A program made the position numbers and the translations under genes. Under the pieces are notes generated by a model that saw only the letters and a list, made by a program, of their open reading frames with translations, searched no databases and had not been told where the DNA came from. A stretch of 64,000 nucleotides of DNA from Nocardiopsis sp. NRRL B-16309. GTDB lineage: Bacteria > Actinomycetota > Actinomycetes > Streptosporangiales > Streptosporangiaceae. The stretch lies in contig NZ_LGEC01000065.1 of the NCBI RefSeq assembly GCF_001279585.1, forward strand, positions 124,001-188,000, written 5' to 3'. Shown one piece after another: positions 35,439 to 43,218 of this stretch. Within the stretch, counting starts at the first letter, position 1. Every line of letters begins with the position of its first letter.

Positions 35439-36380
35439 ATGATCCTGACCCTCACGCCGAACCCGAGCGTGGACCACACCCTGGAGGTGGACGGCCTCGT
35501 CCGCGGCGAGGTCCTGCGGGTGCGCGCGACCCGCGCCCACCCCGGGGGCAAGGGAGTCAACGTGGCGCGCGCGCTCAGCGGCGCGGACGTCCCCACCCGC
35601 GCGGTCCTGCCCGTCGGCGGAGGCGGCGGCGCGGAACTGTCCGCCCTGCTCGGCGACCTGCCGCGCGCCACCGTCCCGATCGAGGGCGAGACCCGGGCCA
35701 ACATCACGGTCGCGGAGCCCGACGGCACCACCACCAAGCTCAACGCCCCGGGCCCCGTCCTCTCCCCCGCCGAGATCCGCGCCCTGCTCGACGTGGTCGA
35801 GGACGAGCTGACCAGGGGGCCCGACTGGATCGTGGCCTGCGGCAGCCTGCCTGGCGGCGCGACCGCCGACTTCTACGTCCGCGTCGCGGAACTGGCCGCC
35901 CGGTACGGCGTCCCGCTCGCGCTGGACTCCTCCGGCGAGCCGCTGGCCGAGGCCGCGCGCGCGGGCTCCGTGGCCCTGCTCAAGCCCAACCACGAGGAGC
36001 TGGAGGAGCTGACCGGCCGCGACCTGCCCACGGTCGGCGCGGTCGTGTCGGCCGCCAGGGAGGTGCTGTCCTGGGGCAACGAACAGGCCCTGGTGACTTT
36101 GGGCGGGCATGGCGCGATACTCGTCGACGACACGTGCAGCTGGTGGGCGCGCGGTCCCCTCGTCCGAGCGCGCAGCACCGTGGGCGCGGGCGACTGCTCG
36201 CTGGCCGGCTTCCTCAGCCAGGACGGTCCCCCCGACAAGGGACTGGCGCGTGCCGTGTCCTGGGGAGCGGCGGCGGTGTCCCTGCCCGGGACGACCGTTC
36301 CCACCCCCGAGGACGTCGCCGCCCACGAGACCACCGTGGTGGCCGAGCCCGAACCGCACCAGCGGATCGACCGGCTCTGA
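35439..36380 (+). CDS. PfkB-family 1-phosphofructokinase-type sugar-phosphate kinase
   Basis: A 313-residue PfkB carbohydrate kinase of the 1-phosphofructokinase/tagatose-6-phosphate kinase branch. It begins MILTLTPNPSVDHTL, has the substrate-binding PGGKGVNVARAL near residue 37, and the catalytic STVGAGDCSLAGFL near residue 250 with the anion-hole Gly-Ala-Gly-Asp. It would phosphorylate the hexose phosphate made from the PTS sugar. GAAGAGAG precedes the start. HPr follows 34 bases after the stop in the same operon. Confidence 0.9.
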   Translation: MILTLTPNPSVDHTLEVDGLVRGEVLRVRATRAHPGGKGVNVARALSGADVPTRAVLPVGGGGGAELSALLGDLPRATVPIEGETRANITVAEPDGTTTKLNAPGPVLSPAEIRALLDVVEDELTRGPDWIVACGSLPGGATADFYVRVAELAARYGVPLALDSSGEPLAEAARAGSVALLKPNHEELEELTGRDLPTVGAVVSAAREVLSWGNEQALVTLGGHGAILVDDTCSWWARGPLVRARSTVGAGDCSLAGFLSQDGPPDKGLARAVSWGAAAVSLPGTTVPTPEDVAAHETTVVAEPEPHQRIDRL

Positions 36381-36414
36381 CACACCCCCCGTTCACCGAC
36401 AGAAGAGGACCGAC

Positions 36415-36696
36415 ATGCCGACCCAGCGCACCGTCACCATCGGCTCCCGGCTCGGGCTGCACGCCCGACCGGCCACCCTGTTCGTCAAGGCCGTCAACGA
36501 GACCGGCCTGCCCGTCTACATCGCCCGACCGGACCAGGACCCGGTGGACGCGCGCAGCATGCTGGCCGTGATGGCGCTGGGCGCCAACCACGGTGAGACG
36601 GTCACGCTGTCCTGCGACGACGCCGAGGACGGCGCCGCCGACCGGGCGCTCGACGAGCTGGTGGCGCTGCTGTCCTCGGACATGGACAACGCCTGA
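36415..36696 (+). CDS. ptsH: Phosphocarrier protein HPr
   Basis: A 93-residue HPr that relays phosphate from enzyme I to IIA. The active histidine is His16 in GLHARPATLF. A serine (Ser48 in ARSMLAVMALG) matches the regulatory Ser46 of low-GC Gram-positives, although HPr kinase is not common in actinomycetes. AGAAGAGG precedes the ATG. With enzyme I about 5.5 kb away, all general and sugar-specific PTS components are encoded within this one locus. The 298-base gap after it (36697-36994) shows no gene. Confidence 0.95.
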   Translation: MPTQRTVTIGSRLGLHARPATLFVKAVNETGLPVYIARPDQDPVDARSMLAVMALGANHGETVTLSCDDAEDGAADRALDELVALLSSDMDNA

Positions 36697-36994
36697 CCAG
36701 GACTGAAGGGCCCGCACAGCCCTGAGCCGACCACGGCCGGTGGGCGCGCCCGGTAGCGCCCATCACCGACCGCTTCTCCCCCGCTCGTACGCCCCGGTTC
36801 CTCCACCGCCCCCGTCGAGCCCGCCTCTTCCCCGCCCCGCCGGTCCGATTCCTCCGCCCCCGGAGCGCCCCCACGCTCGGGCCCGGCCCGGGGCACGGCC
36901 GTCCCGCGCCAGCCCCGGGCCGGTCGATCGCCCGGGGCTCCACCGCATCGGGCCGTTTCCGACCCGGACGCCCGTGGCCGGAGCGCCCGGTTCC

Positions 36995-37750
36995 CTACTC
37001 CTTGACCCGGTGGACCTTGTGCTGGGCCGCCTGGGCGCGCGGGCGCACCACGAGAAGGTCGATGTTGACGTGCGGGGGCCGGGTGACCGCCCACACGATG
37101 GTGTCGGCGACGTCCTCGGCGCTGAGCGGGTCGGGCACTCCGTCGTAGACCGCCTCGGCGGCCTCGGCGTCACCGCGCAGCCGGTTGAGCGAGAACTCCT
37201 CGGTCTTGACCATCCCGGGCGCCACCTCCAGCACGCGCACGGGCTCACCGCACAGTTCGAGCCGCAGGGTGGCGGCCAGCGTGTGGGCGCCGTGCTTGGC
37301 GGCGACGTAGCCGCCACCGCCCTCGTAGACCACGTGCCCGGCGACGGAGGACACGACCAGCACCGTGCCGTCGCCGCTCTCCACGAGCTTCGGCAGCAGC
37401 GCCTGCGTCATGTGGAGCACACCCAGGACGTTGACCTCGTACATCGCGCGCCAGTCGGCGGGATCGCCCGTGGCGACGGTCTCCCGGCCGATCGCGCCGC
37501 CCGCGTTGTTGACCAGGACCGAGCAGGAGGGCAGGGCGTCGGCGAAGGCGTCGACGGCCGACCGGTCGGTGACGTCGAGGACCTGGGCCCGGGCGCTGTG
37601 GCCGTCCTTGACGATCTCCTCGGCCAGGGCCTCGATCCGGTCGGCGCGCCGGGCGACGAGGACCACGTCGTAGCCCTCGGCCGCGAGCCCGCGCGCGGTG
37701 GCGGCCCCGATCCCGCTGCTGGCACCGGTCACGACGGCGGTCGCTGTCAT
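36995..37750 (-). CDS. SDR-family NAD(P)-dependent oxidoreductase
   Basis: A 251-residue classical short-chain dehydrogenase/reductase. The cofactor loop is VVTGASSGIGAATA at the N-terminus, followed by VNNAGG near residue 82 and the catalytic pair in YVAAKHG near residue 150, with serines in VVSSVAG upstream. It resembles the YdfG/serine 3-dehydrogenase-like subgroup (NVLGVLHMTQALLP). The substrate cannot be told. GGGAGGA precedes the ATG at 37750. The frame is open further upstream through a tandem-repeat tract, which I take as non-coding. Confidence 0.92.
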   Translation of the reverse strand: MTATAVVTGASSGIGAATARGLAAEGYDVVLVARRADRIEALAEEIVKDGHSARAQVLDVTDRSAVDAFADALPSCSVLVNNAGGAIGRETVATGDPADWRAMYEVNVLGVLHMTQALLPKLVESGDGTVLVVSSVAGHVVYEGGGGYVAAKHGAHTLAATLRLELCGEPVRVLEVAPGMVKTEEFSLNRLRGDAEAAEAVYDGVPDPLSAEDVADTIVWAVTRPPHVNIDLLVVRPRAQAAQHKVHRVKE

Positions 37751-37901
37751 GTCTGCTGTCCTCCCTGGAAGGGTCGTTGTCGCGCCGAGCGTATCCGGTG
37801 GCCGCGCGGGCGCCGCCGCCGGACCTCTGCCCGGCGCTGCGGGCCCGGCCTGGTGGAAGGGGGCCGAACGGCCGATGACGGGGCGGCGGATCCCGGAGGC
37901 C

Positions 37902-37958
37902 GGTCGCGACGGCGGAGGGTGGTCGCGACGGCGGAGGGTGGTCGCGACAGCGGAGGGC
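37902..37958. repeat. 19-base tandem repeat, three copies
   Basis: GGTCGCGACGGCGGAGGGT occurs at 37902, 37921 and, with two changes, 37940. It lies in the 421-base gap between the SDR gene and the MFS operon. Confidence 0.9.
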
Positions 37959-37992
37959 GGGGGCAGCCGAACCGCCGACGCTGAGCGCGGCC

Positions 37993-38052
37993 CGCGCGGG
38001 GCGGAGGGCGACCGCGCGGGGCGAAGGGCGACCGCGCGGGGCGAAGGGCGAC
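37993..38052. repeat. 20-base tandem repeat, three copies
   Basis: CGCGCGGGGCGGAGGGCGAC at 37993, then two copies with A for one G at 38013 and 38033. It shares the GGCGGAGGG core with the neighbouring 19-base repeat. Confidence 0.9.
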
Positions 38053-38103
38053 GAACCGATCGGCAGCCGGCGGAACGAGTCCGCTGAACCCCGCTTGGAA
38101 ACG

Positions 38104-38132
38104 TTGCGTTCACTAAAGTAAGGGGCTAGCCT
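38104..38132 (+). promoter_or_regulatory. Promoter of the MFS/Rph-like/TetR operon
   Basis: TTGCGT, 17 bases, TAGCCT. The operator palindrome begins three bases after the -10 element, where bound repressor would block transcription initiation. Confidence 0.6.
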
Positions 38133-38134
38133 GT

Positions 38135-38155
38135 TAGAGAACTCATCGTTCTCTA
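38135..38155. promoter_or_regulatory. Perfect 8-5-8 TetR-type operator
   Basis: TAGAGAAC, five bases, GTTCTCTA: a perfect inverted repeat overlapping the expected transcription start and ending just before the AGGAGG of the first gene. The likely ligand is the TetR protein encoded at the end of the same operon. Confidence 0.75.
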
Positions 38156-38171
38156 CTTGAGGAGGTCCCCC

Positions 38172-39662
38172 GTGGCTCAGCGAACGACCTCCGTGGCCCT
38201 CGCGCTCCCCGGTCTGCTCCTCGCCATGCTGCTGGCCGCCCTCGACCAGACCGCCCTGGCTCCCGCGCTCCCCGAGATCGCGGGCGACCTCGGCGGCATG
38301 GAGCACATGCCCACGGTCGTGACCGCCTACCTGGTCGCCGCCACGGCCGTGATGCCCGTCGTCGGCCGGCTCGGCGACCGCTACGGCCGCACACCCCTCA
38401 TCCAGGCGGCCGTCCTGCTGTTCGTGGTCGGCGCGATCATGGCCGCCACCGCCACCACCCTCCCGGGGTTCGTCACCGCCCGCGTCGTGCAGGGTCTGGG
38501 CGGCGGGGGCCTGATGATCGGCGCGCAGGCGATCATCGGCGAGATCGTCAGCCCCCGCGAACGCGGCCGCTACCTGGGGCTGTTCGGCGCGGTGTACATG
38601 ATCGCGGCGGTGGGCGGACCCCTGTTCGGCGGGATCGTGGTCGACCACCTGTCGTGGCGGTGGATCTTCGCCGTCCACCCGCCGCTCGGCCTGGCCGCCC
38701 TGGTCCTGCTGAGCCTCACCCTCCGCCTGCCGCGCCCCGAGGGCCGCCCGCCGGTCGACTACGCCGGGGCCGCCGCCCTGGCCGCGACCGTCGTCGGCGT
38801 GGTCCTGGCCGCCGACCGACTCGCCCGCCCCGACGCCTATCCGCCGTGGGCCCTGCCCGCCCTGCTGGTCGGCACCGTCATCGCGCTCGCGCTGTGGGCG
38901 GTGACCGCCGTCGTCGCGCGCGACCCCGTGCTGCCTCCGCGCCTGCTGCGCGAGCGGGCGTTCGCCCTCCCGGTCGCGGTGAGCTTCCTCGTCGGCTTCG
39001 CCCTGTTCGGCACCCTCACCTACCTCCCCGCGTACGCGCAGGTCAGCCTGGGTACCACCGCCACACGCGCGGGCCTGCTGGTCACCGCGATGATGGCGGG
39101 CGCGCTCGTCAGCGCGGTCGTGTCCGGTCGGCTGATCACGCGTACCGGCCACTACCGCCGGTACCCGGTCGCCGGAACCGCCGTCGCGGCGATCGGCCTC
39201 GCCCTGCTGGGCCTGGTCGGCGAGCGTCTGGACGCGGGGACACTGACCGCGTTGCTGGTGCTGGTGGGTCTGGGGATCGGTCTGGTGATGCAAGTGGTCC
39301 TGCTCGCCGCGCAGAACGCGGTCGACCACGCCGACCTGGGCGCGGCCACCTCCGCCGTCCTGTTCCTGCGCCAGGTCGGCGCGAGTGTCGGTGTGGCGGT
39401 CGTCGGCGCCCTGATCACCCGCTTCTTCGGCGCACGCGTTCCCGAGGGCGTCGGCGACCCGCGCGCGCTGTCCCCCGAGGCCATCGCCGCCCTGCCCGAG
39501 CCCACACGAGGGCTCGTGGAGTCGGCCTTCGGATCCGCCGTGCCGTCCGCGCTGCTCGCGATGGCACCCCTCCTGGGGCTGGCGTTCCTGCTCGCCCTCG
39601 CCTTTCCCGCGCTCCCCCTGCGCACCACGGCCCACACGGCACTCGACAAGGAGTCTCGATGA
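38172..39662 (+). CDS. MFS transporter, DHA2 efflux type
   Basis: A 496-residue fourteen-helix drug/proton antiporter. The first helix carries AALDQTALAPALPEIAGDLGG, motif A-like GRLGDRYGRTPLIQ follows helix 2, and motif C-like GGPLFGGIVVD is in helix 5. The GTG at 38172 lies six bases after GAGGAGG. Its stop overlaps the ATG of the next gene (ATGA), so efflux and the phosphotransferase-like enzyme are made together. This suggests two layers of protection against one compound. Confidence 0.93.
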   Translation: MAQRTTSVALALPGLLLAMLLAALDQTALAPALPEIAGDLGGMEHMPTVVTAYLVAATAVMPVVGRLGDRYGRTPLIQAAVLLFVVGAIMAATATTLPGFVTARVVQGLGGGGLMIGAQAIIGEIVSPRERGRYLGLFGAVYMIAAVGGPLFGGIVVDHLSWRWIFAVHPPLGLAALVLLSLTLRLPRPEGRPPVDYAGAAALAATVVGVVLAADRLARPDAYPPWALPALLVGTVIALALWAVTAVVARDPVLPPRLLRERAFALPVAVSFLVGFALFGTLTYLPAYAQVSLGTTATRAGLLVTAMMAGALVSAVVSGRLITRTGHYRRYPVAGTAVAAIGLALLGLVGERLDAGTLTALLVLVGLGIGLVMQVVLLAAQNAVDHADLGAATSAVLFLRQVGASVGVAVVGALITRFFGARVPEGVGDPRALSPEAIAALPEPTRGLVESAFGSAVPSALLAMAPLLGLAFLLALAFPALPLRTTAHTALDKESR

Positions 39663-42355
39663 CACACGAACGACTCGTCTCCCCCCTGGCGTCCTTCGGC
39701 TCCGCCGACCTCGCCGAGGTCGGCGGCAAGGCCGCCAACCTGGGCGAACTGCTGCGCGCGGGGCTGCCCGTGCCCCCCGGGTTCGTCGTCACCACCGGTG
39801 CCTACGCCGCCGCGGCCCGCGCGGTCGGGCTCGACGCGAAACTGGCCGCCGGGTTCGGTGGCGCCTCCGCTCCCGCCACTCCCTCCTCCGCCGTGCCCTC
39901 CCCCGCGGTCACGTCTCCCACGTCCGTCGCCCCGGGCACCGGCGACAACGGAGCCGGGGACGACGGCGGCCCGGTTTCGGAAGCCGTCGCCCTCACCGCC
40001 GCGCCCGATGCCACGACAGCCGACCCGGCCGGTTCCGACGCACCCGGCCCCTCGGACGCGGCTCCCCTTCCCGACGCAGCCGAACTGCGCGCCGACCTGG
40101 AGGGCGCTCCCGTCCCCGACGACCTGCGCGACGCGATCACCGCCGCCTACGCCGCGCTCGGCACCGACGTCCCCGTGGCCGTCCGGTCCAGCGCCACCGC
40201 CGAGGACCTGCCCGGCGCCGCCTTCGCCGGGCAGCAGGACACCTACCTCAACGTGATCGGGGCCGACCAGGTGGTGGACGCCGTCCGCCGCTGCTGGGCC
40301 TCCCTGTGGACCGACCGGGCCGTGGCCTACCGCCGCGAACGCGCCATCGACCCCGCCGAGGTGCGCATCGCCGTCGTCGTGCAGGCCATGGTGCAGTCCG
40401 ACGTCGCCGGGGTCATGTTCACCGCCGACCCGGTCACCGGCGACCGCGACCGGGTCGTCGTCGACGCGGGGGCCGGCCTCGGCGAGGCGGTCGTCTCCGG
40501 CCTGGTCACGCCCGACCACTACGTCCTGGACGAGCGCGGCACACTGCTCGACTGGTCGCCCGGGCGGGGCGAGGTGGTCGTCCGGTCCGAGGCCGGCGGC
40601 GGCGTCGTCCACGGCTCCGGTCCGAGCGGTGAGGCCCGGGAACGCCTGCTCACCGACGAACAGCTGGCCGTGCTCGCCGGGCACGCCCGCGCCATCGCGG
40701 AGCACTTCGGCCGCCCCCAGGACATCGAGTGGAGCATCAGCGACGGTCGGACCCACATCGTGCAGGCGCGCCCGATGACGGCCCTGCCGCCTCCGTCCGT
40801 CCCGCTCAACCGGCGCCAGCGCCTGCTGGGGGCGGTCCTCACCGAGTACCTCCCCACGCGTCCGTACCCGATGGACGTGAGCACCTGGCTCGGCTTCGGC
40901 CCCGCGAAGATGATGCGGGACCTCATGGCCGACCTCGGTGTCGCCGCGGCCTTCGAGAACTACCTCCGCGAGGAGGACGGCGTGGTCGTGGAGCTGGTCC
41001 CGCCCGCGCCCCACCCCACACCGCGCGCCCTGCTGACCCCGGTCAAGCTGATCCACCGGGCCCGCAGCTACGACGTCAACACCTGGCGTGAGGACCCCGT
41101 CCTCACCCGCTTCCTGCGCGACGCCGACGAGCTGGACGCCCTCGACCTGCCCGCCCTGACCTGGCCGGAACTGCTGCGGGTACCTCAGCGGACCCTCGAC
41201 CTGATGGGCCCGTCCCGTGAGCTGCGGGCGGCCTACCTGCCCGGCACGGCGATCGCGCTGGGGCGGTTGGTGGCGGCGACCGCGCTGCTGGGTCGGCGGT
41301 CGCTCCTGGGCGACCTGCTCGGCGGGGCCCGAACCCGGACGGAGGACGCCAACCAGGCCCTCCAGGACCTCGCCGACCGGGTGCGGTCCGTGCCCGAGCT
41401 GCGCGAGCTGTTCGCGACCGCCGACCCGGCCGGGGTGCTGGCCGCCGTCCGCGAGGGGGCCGGCCCCGTGGCCGCGTTCGGCGACCAGCTCGACGCCTTC
41501 CGCCGCGAGTTCGGCCGACGCGAGACGGCCACCCCGCTCCTGGTCAGCCCGCCCACGCTCGCGGAGTCACCGGAGAGCGTGATCGGCCTGGTGAGCGTGC
41601 TGGTCGACCAGCCGCGGGGCGAGGACCGGGGGTCCCGGTCGGAGCGGGCGCTGGCGCGTCTGCTGACGCATCCGCTCCTGCGGAGCGCACGGGCTCGCAG
41701 GCGGATGACCCGGTGGGTGCGCGCCGCCCAGCAGGGCATGGCCTTCCGCGAGGACTCGCACTTCTACTTCACGGCGAGCCTGCCCGCCCTGCGCCGGTCG
41801 CTGCTGGAGATCGGCGCCAGGCTGGCGAAGGCGGGGGTGGTGGAGGAGCCCTTCGACGTCTTCCACCTGCGCATGGAGGAGGTCCTGGAGGTCGCCGACG
41901 TCGAGGCGATGCCCGCCGAACAGGCCGAACGGCTGCGCTCGCTGGTCCGCGCCCGGTCGGCCAAGCGCGCCGAACTCACCGGCGTGCGCATGGTCGACCC
42001 CGCCCGCGTGTTCCCCCCGAAGAACACCGGGAACGCACTGGTCACGGGCACCCCGGCCAGCGCGGGCACGGCGACGGGGACCGCCAGGATCATCCTGGAC
42101 TCCACGGACTTCCACCGGTTGGACAGCGGCGACGTGCTGGTGTGCCCCTACACGAACCCGTCGTGGACGCCGCTGTTCCAGCGGGCGGCGGCCGTCGTCG
42201 TGGACACCGGGGCGGTCGCCTCGCACGCGGCGATCGTGGCCCGCGAGTACGGCATCCCGGCGGTCATGGGCACCGGCACGGGGACCACCACGATCAGCGA
42301 CGGCGACCGGATCACCGTCGACGGCGGGACCGGCCGGGTCACGCCGGCTTCGTAG
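39659..42355 (+). CDS. PEP-synthase-like phosphotransferase, rifampin phosphotransferase (Rph) type
   Basis: An 898-residue three-part enzyme: an N-terminal ATP-grasp domain (VGGKAANLGELLRAG, then VRSSATAEDLPGAAFAGQQD), a middle helical domain where Rph binds rifamycin, and a C-terminal swivelling histidine domain with His856 in VASHAAIVAREYGIP. Rph enzymes move the beta-phosphate of ATP to rifampin via this histidine. The N-terminal domain is interrupted at about residues 65-140 by an Ala/Pro/Ser/Thr-rich insertion. Drug specificity is inferred only; PEP synthase is less likely because the PEP-barrel domain is absent. AAGGAG precedes the ATG, which overlaps the MFS stop. Confidence 0.85.
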   Translation: MTHERLVSPLASFGSADLAEVGGKAANLGELLRAGLPVPPGFVVTTGAYAAAARAVGLDAKLAAGFGGASAPATPSSAVPSPAVTSPTSVAPGTGDNGAGDDGGPVSEAVALTAAPDATTADPAGSDAPGPSDAAPLPDAAELRADLEGAPVPDDLRDAITAAYAALGTDVPVAVRSSATAEDLPGAAFAGQQDTYLNVIGADQVVDAVRRCWASLWTDRAVAYRRERAIDPAEVRIAVVVQAMVQSDVAGVMFTADPVTGDRDRVVVDAGAGLGEAVVSGLVTPDHYVLDERGTLLDWSPGRGEVVVRSEAGGGVVHGSGPSGEARERLLTDEQLAVLAGHARAIAEHFGRPQDIEWSISDGRTHIVQARPMTALPPPSVPLNRRQRLLGAVLTEYLPTRPYPMDVSTWLGFGPAKMMRDLMADLGVAAAFENYLREEDGVVVELVPPAPHPTPRALLTPVKLIHRARSYDVNTWREDPVLTRFLRDADELDALDLPALTWPELLRVPQRTLDLMGPSRELRAAYLPGTAIALGRLVAATALLGRRSLLGDLLGGARTRTEDANQALQDLADRVRSVPELRELFATADPAGVLAAVREGAGPVAAFGDQLDAFRREFGRRETATPLLVSPPTLAESPESVIGLVSVLVDQPRGEDRGSRSERALARLLTHPLLRSARARRRMTRWVRAAQQGMAFREDSHFYFTASLPALRRSLLEIGARLAKAGVVEEPFDVFHLRMEEVLEVADVEAMPAEQAERLRSLVRARSAKRAELTGVRMVDPARVFPPKNTGNALVTGTPASAGTATGTARIILDSTDFHRLDSGDVLVCPYTNPSWTPLFQRAAAVVVDTGAVASHAAIVAREYGIPAVMGTGTGTTTISDGDRITVDGGTGRVTPAS

Positions 42356-42364
42356 GATGCGGAC

Positions 42365-42988
42365 ATGGCCGCCGAACCGCAGACCACCGACCACCGCAAG
42401 CGCCCGCGCCGCCGCGGCGACGCCCTCATCGCGGCCATCCTGCACGCGACCGTCCAGGAGTTGGAGGAGCGGGGCTACGCGGCGCTGACCATGGAAGGCG
42501 TCGCCGAGCGGGCGAGGGCGAGCAAGGCCTCGCTCTACCGCCGCTGGCCCACGCGCGCGGAACTGGTGATGGACGCCGTCTACAGCGTGATGCCCGACCC
42601 GGGTGAGCTGCCGGACACCGGCGAGCTGCGCGGCGACCTGATCGCGGTCCTCAGCCGGACGGCCCGGATGCTCGACGGCCCGCCCGGACAGGCCCTGCGC
42701 GGCCTCATGGCGGAGGTCCTGCCGTCCCCCGAGCGCGTGGGGCAGGTGCGCGCCCACGCCCAGGGGATGGGCCGCCAGATGATGGAGGAGGTCACCCGCC
42801 GGGCCGTTGCCCGAGGGGAGATCAGCCCGGACGCCGTGACCCCCCGCCGCATGGAGGTGGGCCAGGCACTGCTGCGGAACCACTTCCTCTTCCACCACGA
42901 ACCCATCAGCGAAGAGATGGTCGAGGACATCGTCGACGAAGTCCTGCTCCCCCTCTTCCACACCAGCCCCATGGACTCCGCTACGTAA
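42365..42988 (+). CDS. TetR/AcrR-family regulator closing the efflux operon
   Basis: A 207-residue TetR protein starting nine bases after the phosphotransferase-like gene. The helix-turn-helix reads LTMEGVAERARASKASLYRRW near residues 40-60. The C-terminal domain (TetR_C_11-like, AQGMGRQMMEEVTRRAV) should bind the inducing compound. Encoding the repressor last in the operon it controls gives negative feedback. The perfect operator at 38135 is the obvious target. Confidence 0.93.
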   Translation: MAAEPQTTDHRKRPRRRGDALIAAILHATVQELEERGYAALTMEGVAERARASKASLYRRWPTRAELVMDAVYSVMPDPGELPDTGELRGDLIAVLSRTARMLDGPPGQALRGLMAEVLPSPERVGQVRAHAQGMGRQMMEEVTRRAVARGEISPDAVTPRRMEVGQALLRNHFLFHHEPISEEMVEDIVDEVLLPLFHTSPMDSAT

Positions 42989-43172
42989 CTACTTATCCAC
43001 AAAGCGGAGTCGCAGGGTCCGACCGTCTCACTACACGCATAGAATCGCACTTCAGAAACAACCCGGATCCTACGACGTGGACTTTCTCTCCAGGCTCCTG
43101 GAAACCGTCCGTGCTCTCATGCCACCATCTAGGCTGGCTGCACTTATCGATCGGGTGTTCGACGAGTGTCAT

Positions 43173-43196
43173 GCCACGGCCACGTTCTGCCGTGGC
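43173..43196. promoter_or_regulatory. 8-8-8 inverted repeat upstream of the methyltransferase
   Basis: GCCACGGC, eight bases, GCCGTGGC, ending 22 bases before the methyltransferase ATG and just before its AGGAGGAG site. It could be a protein-binding site or a 5'-UTR hairpin. The whole gap 42989-43218 has no gene. Confidence 0.45.
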
Positions 43197-43218
43197 CGAA
43201 CCAGCAGGAGGAGTCAGG

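Noticed and set aside
39659..42355. Phosphoenolpyruvate synthase
   Set aside because: Domain order is ATP-grasp, unique helical region, then histidine domain at the C-terminus. PEP synthase has the histidine domain in the middle followed by a PEP barrel, which is absent here.
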